Below are positions 8,968-16,388 of a DNA stretch of 64,000 nt, one piece after another. The stretch comes from Bacteroidia bacterium (GTDB lineage Bacteria > Bacteroidota > Bacteroidia > B-17B0 > Aurantibacillaceae). Within the stretch, counting starts at the first letter, position 1; the number at the start of each line of letters is the position of its first letter. The stretch spans positions 1 through 64,000 of the forward strand of contig JAGNIU010000004.1 in NCBI GenBank assembly GCA_018000995.1, in the 5' to 3' direction. The notes under the pieces are model-generated. The model ran no database searches and had not been told where the DNA came from. It saw only the letters and a list, made by a program, of their open reading frames with translations. The position numbers and the translations under genes were made by a program.

Positions 8968-8998
8968 TGAAGCAGACGCGAAAAGCGACGCTTCATTA
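8965..8998. repeat. Palindromic hairpin TAATGAAGC...GCTTCATTA (copy 1)
   Basis: Nine-base perfect arms (8965-8973 and 8990-8998) enclose AGACGCG-AAAA-GCGAC, giving a long stem with an AAAA apex. It overlaps the stop codon of the preceding gene and lies before the PKD lipoprotein gene. A second copy with identical arms and related loop lies upstream of htpG at 54479-54509. It could act as a processing or attenuation hairpin between the two operon genes. Confidence 0.6.
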
Positions 8999-9031
8999 TT
9001 AATATAAAGTAAAAGAATAGAACAAGAAAAA

Positions 9032-10153
9032 ATGAAACAGTCACGTACCCTGATTATTGCCTTACTTACAGTTGGATTATTTAATGCCTGTAAAAAGAAA
9101 ACATTGCCTGAACCTGAAGAAGGAAATAATCCTCAGTTCTATTTTTCAGGAAAAGTAAATGGTACAGATATCAGATTAGATGCCGGAGTAAATGATTACT
9201 ATATGTATTCAGGTTATTCTCAAAATTCAACAACCAATGTTTATGGTTTTTCTGCGACTTTAAAGCAGGGTTCTTGTACAACTTGTAATAACAGTATTAA
9301 AATTGAAATTAACGATCACCGCTATAGTACTTATAACGGACCTTCAGGAATCGATTCAGCTTTTATGTCAACCTATTATCCTTTTTGCGAGGGCACTTGG
9401 GCTCCGGTTGAACACAAACTAACTTTTTATCCATTATTTAATAATACAGCTCAAAGTTATCTTTGGGATTTTGGTGATGGAAACACCTCTTCCCTATTTA
9501 GTCCTTCGCACACTTACCGTAACTCGGGCGAATATAAAGTGAGTTTAACTGTTGTAGATAATTTCTCTTGTTCAAATACAGTAAATAATATTCAGAAAGT
9601 TGGATTTGAAGGCATTTATTGCAATACAACTATTACTGTAACTTCTACATCTACATTAAACGCAACCTTTACCCATTCAACAATTGGTACACCACCTTAT
9701 AATTTTTATTGGGATTTAGGAGATGGTAATTTTTCGACTGCCACTGCCCCATCTCACACTTATGCCTCACAAGGCAGATATCCTGTTTCTTTAAAAGTTA
9801 TTGATGCTGCTAATGATACCGCAAAAGCTAATTTTAATTATGTTACTAATGCCAGTAATATTTGTACCACTAACTATTTAGTACTAAAAGATAGCGCCTT
9901 AGCAAATAATTTAGGCGTATCCAATATTATAATAAAATGGACTGATGCCGGTGGTACAGAATATACTTCTAATAGTGTTTTACAGCCATCTACATCTTAC
10001 TTTAAGATTATTTCAGCATCTGATTATCATACCAACGAGTCCGGACAAAAAACAAAGAAACTGCACGTGAAATTTAAGTGTAATGTGTACAACGGCACAG
10101 CAAGTTTACCAATTGATAATGGTGAAGCTGTTGTTGTGGTCGCTTATAAATAA
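9032..10153 (+). CDS. PKD-domain lipoprotein
   Basis: 373 residues. The signal MKQSRTLIIALLTVGLFNAC ends in lipidated Cys20, followed by KKK. Two PKD domains carry their hallmarks: YLWDFGDGNTSS with SHTYRNSGEYKVSLTV (about 140-182), and FYWDLGDGNFSTATAPSHTY (about 222-268). The N-terminal part has a Cys-x2-Cys (TCTTC) segment and the C-terminal part is beta-rich. PKD domains usually mediate protein or carbohydrate binding at the cell surface. It follows the sigma and barrel genes by 64 bp without its own recognisable promoter, so it probably belongs to the ECF operon. Its precise role is unknown. Confidence 0.85.
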   Translation: MKQSRTLIIALLTVGLFNACKKKTLPEPEEGNNPQFYFSGKVNGTDIRLDAGVNDYYMYSGYSQNSTTNVYGFSATLKQGSCTTCNNSIKIEINDHRYSTYNGPSGIDSAFMSTYYPFCEGTWAPVEHKLTFYPLFNNTAQSYLWDFGDGNTSSLFSPSHTYRNSGEYKVSLTVVDNFSCSNTVNNIQKVGFEGIYCNTTITVTSTSTLNATFTHSTIGTPPYNFYWDLGDGNFSTATAPSHTYASQGRYPVSLKVIDAANDTAKANFNYVTNASNICTTNYLVLKDSALANNLGVSNIIIKWTDAGGTEYTSNSVLQPSTSYFKIISASDYHTNESGQKTKKLHVKFKCNVYNGTASLPIDNGEAVVVVAYK

Positions 10154-10158
10154 CAATT

Positions 10159-10186
10159 ACCCAACCTTTTTAAAAGGGAGACCGTA
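10159..10186 (+). promoter_or_regulatory. Predicted ECF sigma promoter for small RNA 1
   Basis: ACCC-AACCTTT (AACCTTT at 10163-10169), 13 bases, CGTA at 10183-10186. Spacing is identical to the promoter before the sigma gene. The downstream DNA has no gene but a strong terminator 50 bp later. Confidence 0.55.
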
Positions 10187-10192
10187 ATAGTT

Positions 10193-10267
10193 GATAAGGT
10201 AAATAAAACGCTTGTTTAGCAATAAACACGCAGAAAAAAGCAGCTTTTGGGATGGAGCTGCTTTTTT
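10193..10267 (+). ncRNA. Predicted ECF-dependent small RNA 1 (about 75 nt)
   Basis: Expected start about 7 nt after the CGTA box; end at the terminator stem-loop at 10234-10267. No credible reading frame is present. The 5' end (TAGTTGATAAGG) and the 3' hairpin resemble those of small RNA 2, including an identical TTTGGGATGG loop. The transcript boundaries are inferred, not observed. Confidence 0.5.
10234..10267 (+). terminator. Terminator of small RNA 1
   Basis: A 12-bp perfect stem (AAAAAAGCAGCT with AGCTGCTTTTTT) around TTTGGGATGG. The A-run and T-run flanks make it able to work in both directions. Confidence 0.85.
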
Positions 10268-10274
10268 CGTTTGG

Positions 10275-10342
10275 CTTCGACAAGCTCAGCCACCATGCCT
10301 TTTCGGAGTTTTTAACGTATTCGGTGCCTGAGCTTGTCGAAG
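10275..10342. repeat. REP-like inverted repeat (CTTCGACAAGCTCAG family)
   Basis: CTTCGACAAGCTCAG at 10275-10289 and its exact reverse complement at 10328-10342 bracket 38 bases. The same 15-mer or close variants occur at 12120-12134, 18176-18266 and 34676-34695. It is inserted between the two predicted small RNA genes. Confidence 0.85.
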
Positions 10343-10373
10343 GCACATTACCAATAAAATTATTTTAAAACCC

Positions 10374-10401
10374 ACCCAACCTTTCCATTTTAGCCTCCGT
10401 A
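10374..10401 (+). promoter_or_regulatory. Predicted ECF sigma promoter for small RNA 2
   Basis: ACCC-AACCTTT (AACCTTT at 10378-10384), 13 bases, CGTA at 10398-10401: the third exact-spacing copy of this motif within 3.7 kb. Confidence 0.55.
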
Positions 10402-10407
10402 TAGTTA

Positions 10408-10518
10408 TCTAAGGAAGTCCTTACTTCGAATCATAATATAGCTTAACAATAAAAAACGAGGTAAGTTTTGTTAGTTTGTTTTGTAAAAAAGCTGCCTTTG
10501 GGATGGGGCGGCTTTTTT
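10408..10518 (+). ncRNA. Predicted ECF-dependent small RNA 2 (about 110 nt)
   Basis: Runs from just after the CGTA box to the terminator at 10485-10518. It shares the 5' element (TAGTTATCTAAGG), an internal AACAATAAAAAACG-like stretch and the terminator loop with small RNA 1, so the two look like diverged duplicates. A GGAAGTCCTTACTTCG segment (10413 onward) can fold on itself. No gene is apparent. Boundaries are inferred. Confidence 0.5.
10485..10518 (+). terminator. Terminator of small RNA 2
   Basis: Stem AAAAAAGCTGCC with GGCGGCTTTTTT (one G-T wobble) around the same TTTGGGATGG loop as the terminator at 10234-10267, then TATTT. Confidence 0.85.
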
Positions 10519-10525
10519 ATTTCGC

Positions 10526-10533
10526 TATTTTTG
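10526..10533 (+). promoter_or_regulatory. -7 element of glyS promoter
   Basis: TATTTTTG matches TAnnTTTG and lies 16 bp before the glyS ATG, giving a very short leader. No convincing -33 box is visible; that region overlaps the preceding terminator. Confidence 0.5.
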
Positions 10534-10549
10534 TGCTTTAATTACAATT

Positions 10550-12091
10550 ATGTCACAAAAGCCAGAAGATTTTTTCAAGAACATTATCTCTCATTGTAAA
10601 GAGTACGGTTATATTTTCCCATCCAGCGAAATTTACGACGGACTAAGCGCCGTTTACGATTACGGTCAGTATGGTGCTGAGCTAAAAAAGAATTTGCGCG
10701 ACTATTGGTGGAAAGCCATGGTACAAATGCACGAGAACATTGTTGGTATTGATGCCGCTATTTTTATGCATCCAACCACTTGGAAAGCGAGCGGACACGT
10801 TGATGCATTCAATGACCCATTAATCGATAACAAAGATTCTAAAAAAAGATACCGCGCCGATGTTTTAATTGAAGAACATGTTGCGAAGATTGAAGATAAA
10901 ATAAATAAGGAAGTTGAGAAGGCTGCAAAACGTTTCGAGAATTTTGATGCAGTCATGTTTAAAAGCACAAACGCACGGGTTAAAGAATATCAAGATAAAA
11001 TTGACGCCATTAACTTACGTTTCAAAACAGCTTTAAACGATAATAATTTAGCAGAAGTAAAACAAATTATTGTTGACTGTGAAATAGTTTGTCCGATAAG
11101 CGGTTCACGTAATTGGACAGATGTTCGTCAGTTTAATTTGATGTTCTCTACTTCTATGGGTGCTGTTACTGAAGAAGGAAATGTTATTTATCTTCGTCCG
11201 GAAACCGCACAAGGTATTTTTGTGAATTATTTAAATGTGCAAAAAACGGGACGAATGAAAATTCCGTTTGGAATTGCACAAACAGGAAAAGCGTTCCGTA
11301 ATGAAATTGTAGCGCGACAATTTATTTTCCGTATGCGTGAATTTGAACAAATGGAAATGCAATTCTTCGTGAAACCGGGAACAGAAATGCAATGGTACGA
11401 ATATTGGAAAACCGCGCGTTTAAAATGGCATAACAGTTTAGGTTTAGGAAATGATAATTACCGTTTTCACGATCATTTAAAATTAGCGCACTATGCGAAT
11501 GCGGCTTGTGATATTGAATTTAAATTTCCGTTTGGATTTAAAGAATTAGAAGGAATTCACTCAAGAACAGATTTCGATTTAAAGCAACACGAACAATTCA
11601 GCGGAAAAAAATTACAATATTTTGATCCGGAAGAAAATAAGAGTTACGTTCCTTACGTAGTAGAAACTTCTGTAGGATTAGACCGTTTATTTTTATCTAT
11701 CCTCTCAGCCGGATTTAAAGAAGAAGCTTTAGAAGGCGGCGATACAAGAACTGTATTGAGCCTCCCTCCTGCTTTGGCGCCAATTAAATGTGCTATTTTC
11801 CCATTAGTAAAAAAAGATGGTCTGCCTGAATTAGCAGAAAAAATATTGAACGAATTAAAATTCGACCACAATGTTATCCTTGATGAAAAAGATACTGTAG
11901 GAAAACGTTACCGCCGACAAGATGCTATCGGAACTCCTTATTGCATTACAGTTGATCACCAAAGTTTAGAAGACCAAACTGTAACAATACGCGATAGAGA
12001 TACGATGAAACAAGAACGTATTAAAATTTCGGAGATTGCTTCCATCTTAATTGATAAAGTAAGTTTGAAGAGTTTGTTGAAACAGCTTTAA
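10550..12091 (+). CDS. glyS: Glycyl-tRNA synthetase, single-chain (dimeric) type
   Basis: 513 residues, the size of the homodimeric glycyl-tRNA synthetase (GlyQS type), not the alpha/beta form. It charges tRNA-Gly in the cytoplasm. Landmarks of class II enzymes are visible: the N-terminal YDYGQYGAELKKNLRDYWW, motif 2 region FRNEIVARQFIFRMREFEQMEMQFF (about 245-270), and motif 3 with VGLDRLFLSIL (about 377-387), followed by the anticodon-binding domain containing IKCAIFPLVKKDGLPELA. The ATG start is directly before SQKPEDFFKNI. It has its own -7 box and is followed by a repeat-type hairpin. Confidence 0.96.
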   Translation: MSQKPEDFFKNIISHCKEYGYIFPSSEIYDGLSAVYDYGQYGAELKKNLRDYWWKAMVQMHENIVGIDAAIFMHPTTWKASGHVDAFNDPLIDNKDSKKRYRADVLIEEHVAKIEDKINKEVEKAAKRFENFDAVMFKSTNARVKEYQDKIDAINLRFKTALNDNNLAEVKQIIVDCEIVCPISGSRNWTDVRQFNLMFSTSMGAVTEEGNVIYLRPETAQGIFVNYLNVQKTGRMKIPFGIAQTGKAFRNEIVARQFIFRMREFEQMEMQFFVKPGTEMQWYEYWKTARLKWHNSLGLGNDNYRFHDHLKLAHYANAACDIEFKFPFGFKELEGIHSRTDFDLKQHEQFSGKKLQYFDPEENKSYVPYVVETSVGLDRLFLSILSAGFKEEALEGGDTRTVLSLPPALAPIKCAIFPLVKKDGLPELAEKILNELKFDHNVILDEKDTVGKRYRRQDAIGTPYCITVDHQSLEDQTVTIRDRDTMKQERIKISEIASILIDKVSLKSLLKQL

Positions 12092-12104
12092 GAATAAATC
12101 ATTT

Positions 12105-12167
12105 CCTCCCCTTCGGTAACTGAGCTTGTCGAAGTTAAGGGGAGGTGTCACGAAGTGACGGAGGGGT
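12105..12167. repeat. Composite REP/palindromic element after glyS
   Basis: CCTCCCCTT (12105-12113) pairs with AAGGGGAGG (12137-12145) around an internal CTGAGCTTGTCGAAG REP core (12120-12134). A second palindrome GTCAC-GAA-GTGAC follows (12147-12159), then GGAGGGG. It lies 13 bp after glyS and may double as its terminator. Confidence 0.75.
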
Positions 12168-12334
12168 TTGTACTAACAAGCCCCTTTTTTATTTGGCAAA
12201 ATTTTGTACATTTAATGAAACAAACGGTTAAAGCGTTTATAAGCATTTGTAATTATTTGTTTATGGCGCTTAGCAACTAGTTAGCAGTAATAGCTGCGGA
12301 CAATTTCTCCGAGACAAATATTTGGATAAGAAAA

Positions 12335-12703
12335 ATGAAAAAAAGAATACTAACAATACTTGTTTTGACCTTGACTGTTTCATTTACATCATATAGCACA
12401 GCACTAATTTATGCGGACACATCATATTACGAAAAATCATTGATTATTGAACGAATAAGCGGTATATCTACAATAGCAATTCCCTTTCTAATAGTTCTCG
12501 CATTCTTCAAAAAAACCATAAAATTACTCGCTGGACTCAATATCCTGTTTTTTATTCTCTGTTTTTCATATGCATTTTATTTTGTTGGTTCGGATGTGAT
12601 GTTATCACATTACCTTTACCTGCCGGTTGGTTGGCTATTGTCCATAATATTATTATCAATTGTTATATGTAAAGACAAACAAACAAATACGGCGGACACT
12701 TAA
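12335..12703 (+). CDS. Small hypothetical integral membrane protein
   Basis: 122 residues, not recognised. Hydrophobicity suggests four membrane segments at about 5-27, 44-60, 65-87 and 93-112, with a short charged tail (CKDKQTNTADT). It starts at an ATG followed by KKR, which places the N-terminus in the cytosol or forms a signal anchor. It sits alone in accessory DNA between a REP element and an attC-like palindrome, flanked by sequence with different composition (GC-richer on the right), which suggests a mobile, cassette-like gene. No function can be assigned. Confidence 0.6.
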   Translation: MKKRILTILVLTLTVSFTSYSTALIYADTSYYEKSLIIERISGISTIAIPFLIVLAFFKKTIKLLAGLNILFFILCFSYAFYFVGSDVMLSHYLYLPVGWLLSIILLSIVICKDKQTNTADT

Positions 12704-12732
12704 TCGTGTTGCAACTGTGTGGCAGCTACAAC

Positions 12733-12827
12733 TGCTAACACGGGTCGTGGCGACAATTTTTCCTTTGCGCCTTCACGGGCATCGCGCGGACAAATTGCCC
12801 GCCGACAGCGGAACTTAAAACGCTAGC
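12733..12827. other. attC-like imperfect palindrome
   Basis: The left end TGCTAACA and right end CGCTAGC resemble integron attC R'' and R' core sites. Between them GGCGACAATTT (12749-12759) pairs imperfectly with AAATTGCCCGCC (12792-12803), with a GC-rich centre (GCGC...GCGCG). A related partial sequence (TTAGCAACTAGTTAGCAG) lies at 12273-12290 on the other side of the small membrane-protein gene. The right core is degenerate (GCTAGC, not GTTAGC). No integrase gene is in the window. Confidence 0.4.
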
Positions 12828-12928
12828 CTTAAGAAAGAGGTTCAAAATAAAATCATTATCTTTATTAAAGAGTTTCTGGAAGCGCAAAGTAAAAACTGCG
12901 CCAGTCCCGAAACCGTTTTGCGCAATCT

Positions 12929-14296
12929 ATGACAAGAACTATTCTGATAACAATATTTATTCTAAAAAGTTTTCTAAATTTTTCACAATTAACGGTCGAT
13001 ACGACACTTTCTGTTGAATATTTGGTAGACAAAATTTTAGTTGGAAACGGAATCAGAATGGGAAATATTCAATGTAAAACTGACAAACAAGCAATTGGCT
13101 ACTTCAAATGCCCAGACAATAAAATCGGCATTAAAAGCGGACTAATAATCGCATCTGGGCAAGCTGCTAATGCCGTAGGGCCAAACAACTCTCCCGGTTC
13201 AACAACTTTTCTACGGCTAATCAAAAAGAAAAGAATGCGTATAGACAAAGATATTAGAAAAATATCTCATGGCTCTAGACTGTACGACATATCTATAATT
13301 GAATTTGATTTCATTCCTTTGTATAACAAAGTTGTATTTGAATACTCATTTGGCTCCGAAGAATACAAAGAATATGTTGGCTCACAATTTAACGACGTTT
13401 TTGGTTTTTTTGTCTCTGGTCCAGAAATGAAACAAAAAAATGTTGCACTACTTCCTAATGACAAAAATGCTGTTACTATTAATAATGTAAATCAAAAGAA
13501 AAATAAAATATACTTTATTGATAACGATCCATTTTTAAACAATAAGCTTTTTAAAAGTGTTTCCTTTAAGCCAAGATTAAGTTTTTGGCAAAAACTTTCG
13601 ACTTTATTCAGTAAAAAAACTAAACAAGGTGACTCTGTTTTGTTTTACACAAAAGCATTCAAAAGTGGACTTGACCCTACACTTCTAAAAACCTTCCAAT
13701 ATGATGGGTTTACTAAAAAAATGAAAGTTATTTTTTTTGCAACGCCTTACGAGAAATATCATATTAAAATTGCTATTGCTGACGCAGGTGATGCTGCATT
13801 TGATTCGGGTGTATTTCTTGAAGAAAAATCTTTTGTTTCGTTCACAGATAGCCTTGACCCAAACTATTTAGCAGTAAAAAAGAAAAAATCTTACACCAAT
13901 TTTGACAGTATATTCGGCAACAATAAAGTTATACCAATACTTGAACCTGAAAATTATGAAGTATTTGAAAACACTATTATAAATTTTGGTTCAGATTCTT
14001 TTATAATTCCAGACAGTTGTAAAAAGAAACTTGATGATTTAGCTGCATTTATGAGAAAAAATCAAAAGCTTACTTTCAGCATTACTGGTTACACTGATAA
14101 TACAGGTAAGGAAAAGAAAAACAAAGAACTTTCAGAAAAAAGAGCCGCTTCAGTTATGTACTATTTGACAGAACGCGGTGTTGAAAGGCAACGTCTTAAT
14201 TACTTAGGATACTCCTCAGACAACCCAATAGGCGACAATAAAACCGAGCAAGGTAAAGCAGTTAACAGACGTGTTGAAATTGAACTAGACGAATAG
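12929..14296 (+). CDS. Choice-of-anchor L domain protein with C-terminal OmpA domain
   Basis: 455 residues. A signal peptide (to about residue 19, ...NFSQ) is followed by a choice-of-anchor L-type domain (about 20-290): GIKSGLIIASGQAANAVGPNNS, then IEFDFIPLYNKVVFEYSFGSEEY and FNDVFGFFVSGP, the adhesin-like pattern for this family. The C-terminus (about 340-455) is OmpA/Pal-like: FGSDSFIIPDSCKKKLDDLA, ITGYTDNTG and NRRVEIEL, which bind peptidoglycan. The protein is thus probably anchored to the cell wall, exposing an anchor-L fold. This domain is more often found in T9SS-secreted adhesins with a C-terminal sorting tail, so the OmpA anchor is unusual. It sits beside the attC-like element and may be accessory. 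Confidence 0.8.
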   Translation: MTRTILITIFILKSFLNFSQLTVDTTLSVEYLVDKILVGNGIRMGNIQCKTDKQAIGYFKCPDNKIGIKSGLIIASGQAANAVGPNNSPGSTTFLRLIKKKRMRIDKDIRKISHGSRLYDISIIEFDFIPLYNKVVFEYSFGSEEYKEYVGSQFNDVFGFFVSGPEMKQKNVALLPNDKNAVTINNVNQKKNKIYFIDNDPFLNNKLFKSVSFKPRLSFWQKLSTLFSKKTKQGDSVLFYTKAFKSGLDPTLLKTFQYDGFTKKMKVIFFATPYEKYHIKIAIADAGDAAFDSGVFLEEKSFVSFTDSLDPNYLAVKKKKSYTNFDSIFGNNKVIPILEPENYEVFENTIINFGSDSFIIPDSCKKKLDDLAAFMRKNQKLTFSITGYTDNTGKEKKNKELSEKRAASVMYYLTERGVERQRLNYLGYSSDNPIGDNKTEQGKAVNRRVEIELDE

Positions 14297-14340
14297 CAGC
14301 GTATAACAGCAAATAAACGTTAACTCATATTATTAGATTT

Positions 14341-15924
14341 ATGAATAGAATCCATGTACTCATTCTTACTCTTCTTTTTGCGGTAGCTATTAATGGCCAA
14401 ACAAAAAAGCTAGATTCTCTTTGGAAAGAGTATAATAATAAGACGCAAATCGATACAAATCGTTTAAAGGCGCTACATGCAATCGCAAGCCTTTATATAA
14501 ATAGTCAGCCTGATACTGCAATTATAATTGCTGAACAAGAATTACAATTAGCTCAAAAAACAAAACAGAAAAAGTTCGAAGCTAAAGCTCTCAATTTAAT
14601 TGGCGTGGCTTTTGATATTAAAAAAGATTCTTCCATGGCTTTGAAGTATTTTTTTAAATCTTTAAAAATACGGGAAGAGATTAAAGATAAACTAGGCATG
14701 TCTCAATGCTTTAATAATATCGCCAATCTTTATAATAATCAAGTTGATTTTCCAAAAGCTGTTGAGTATTACCTTAAGTGTATAGAAATTTCTGAAGAAA
14801 TAGGTGATAAAGATGGGGCTGCTTATAGTTATCTAAGTTTGGCTGAGATCCACCGTATTCAAACGAACGCCTCTAAGGCCATCAAAAATTATTTTAAAGC
14901 CATGAAGCTGTTTGAAGAAATGGGAGGCAATAATGATGGTGTTGCAACTTGTTATAATGGCATCGGAACTATCTATTCTTCAGAATCCGATTATCCTAAA
15001 GCTTTAGAGTATTATCAAAATGCTTTAAAAATTTATAAAAAGACTTTGAACAAGACGGGCGAAGGTGCTTGTTATAATAGAATTGGTCTCATTTATTCTG
15101 ATCAATCTGATTATCCTAAGGCCTTAGATTATTTTTTCAAGTCTATAAGAACCTGGGAGGAAAGCGGGTTTAATAAGGCGATGTGGCTGCCCTATAATAA
15201 TATTGGAGCTATCTACTTAAAACAAATGCAGTACGCAAAAACTTTAGAATATTTTTTGAAAGCACTAAAGAGTTCAAAAGTAAGCGGAAGTATACGCGGC
15301 ACAGTAGGCATGTATTCAAGTCTTGGTGAATTGTACAATCACCTCGCCGATTATAAAAAGTCCATACAATATTCTGATTCGGCCATATCAATCTATGAAA
15401 AAATAGGAGAGCTTGATGGTGGATTAACGAATGCTTACAAAAATTTGTCGTTTGCCTATAGCAAAACAGGAAAATATAAAGAGGCTTATGAATACCAAAT
15501 AAAATTTAAATCTTTAAGCGATAGTATGTTTAATGCTGAAAGCGCGAAACAATTGAGTGATTCAAGAAACAAATTTGAAATGGAAAAAAAAGAAGCTGAA
15601 CTGAAAATTAAATCAGAAGCGCAACAAGCTATTGCAGATGAAGAAAAGAAAAGACAACAACTTATTATTTATTCCGTAGCCGGCATATTGTTAATTGTTA
15701 TGATTTTCTCCGGCCTTTTATACAAACGTTTTAGACTAACAAACAAGCAAAAATTAGTTATCGAGGAAAAGAACAAAGAAGTTGAAGAAAAAAATAAAGA
15801 TATACTTGACAGCATCCGTTATGCTAAACGAATTCAAATATCATTGTTACCGACAGAAAAATACATTGAGCGTGTTTTAAACAAAGACAATGAAGCGAAA
15901 GTAAAAGACAAATTAAAAAAATGA
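14341..15924 (+). CDS. TPR membrane protein with truncated SpoIIE-linker C-terminus
   Basis: 527 residues. Signal peptide to about 20 (VAINGQ), then eight or more tetratricopeptide repeats of about 40 residues (GDKDGAAYSYLSLAEIHR and similar; about 30-400). A coiled region (FEMEKKEAELKIKSEAQQA) leads into one membrane helix (about 440-461), then a cytosolic coiled coil NKEVEEKNKDILDSIRYAKRIQISLLPTEKYI. That last motif normally links a sensor to a PP2C/SpoIIE phosphatase, but here the protein ends about 20 residues later. It is either a truncated phosphatase sensor or a short form acting as partner. It overlaps the next gene by 4 bp. Confidence 0.8.
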   Translation: MNRIHVLILTLLFAVAINGQTKKLDSLWKEYNNKTQIDTNRLKALHAIASLYINSQPDTAIIIAEQELQLAQKTKQKKFEAKALNLIGVAFDIKKDSSMALKYFFKSLKIREEIKDKLGMSQCFNNIANLYNNQVDFPKAVEYYLKCIEISEEIGDKDGAAYSYLSLAEIHRIQTNASKAIKNYFKAMKLFEEMGGNNDGVATCYNGIGTIYSSESDYPKALEYYQNALKIYKKTLNKTGEGACYNRIGLIYSDQSDYPKALDYFFKSIRTWEESGFNKAMWLPYNNIGAIYLKQMQYAKTLEYFLKALKSSKVSGSIRGTVGMYSSLGELYNHLADYKKSIQYSDSAISIYEKIGELDGGLTNAYKNLSFAYSKTGKYKEAYEYQIKFKSLSDSMFNAESAKQLSDSRNKFEMEKKEAELKIKSEAQQAIADEEKKRQQLIIYSVAGILLIVMIFSGLLYKRFRLTNKQKLVIEEKNKEVEEKNKDILDSIRYAKRIQISLLPTEKYIERVLNKDNEAKVKDKLKK

Positions 15925-16265
15925 GAATATTAGTATCAATACTATTAATCCTAACAACAACACTAACCTTTTCTCAAACAAGAAACATAAGGGTTAATGT
16001 TAATATGCAGGAATTAACATCAGATACACTTAAAATAAGTTTGAACTCGCAAGCAGAGGATCTTTCACATTGTTCTATTCACATTACGGATACATCCAAA
16101 AAAGTAATTCGTACAACAGATTTTCCAAAACCATGGAAAAAAGCGGGTATCAAACAATGGACAGAAGTTTCGGTTCCTATAGCTGATTTACCGGTTGGAG
16201 CTTATACTTATATTTTATATTTAGGAAAAGAACTGATGCATAAGGAAGCGTTTACAAAAAAATAA
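15921..16265 (+). CDS. Small secreted hypothetical protein
   Basis: 114 residues, not recognised. A signal peptide (MRILVSILLILTTTLTFSQ) precedes a mature domain of about 95 residues predicted to be beta-rich (TLKISLNSQAEDLSHCSIHITD; LPVGAYTYILYLGKEL), reminiscent of short Bacteroidota periplasmic or surface modules with an immunoglobulin-like fold. The start overlaps the stop of the TPR gene (ATGA), showing translational coupling, so it may be a partner of the TPR sensor's periplasmic domain. That role is inference. Confidence 0.7.
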   Translation: MRILVSILLILTTTLTFSQTRNIRVNVNMQELTSDTLKISLNSQAEDLSHCSIHITDTSKKVIRTTDFPKPWKKAGIKQWTEVSVPIADLPVGAYTYILYLGKELMHKEAFTKK

Positions 16266-16358
16266 ATCCTGAACAATGATGCAAAACCTATTTAAATCAT
16301 CCAAAATTTCTTGAATTTAGTGGTCAATAATCAAGTTGATAATCCGTCTTAATTGTTT

Positions 16359-16366
16359 TAAATTTG
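16359..16366 (+). promoter_or_regulatory. Housekeeping promoter of the second TPR gene
   Basis: TAAATTTG matches TAnnTTTG; TTG at 16336-16338 lies 20 bp upstream as the -33 box. The gene starts 22 bp downstream. Confidence 0.55.
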
Positions 16367-16388
16367 ACTAGGAACTAATTTTCCGGAA

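Noticed and set aside
16336-16366. CGTC at 16346 as a further ECF promoter before the second TPR gene
   Set aside because: There is no AACC box 13 bases upstream, and a normal -33/-7 pair explains the start.
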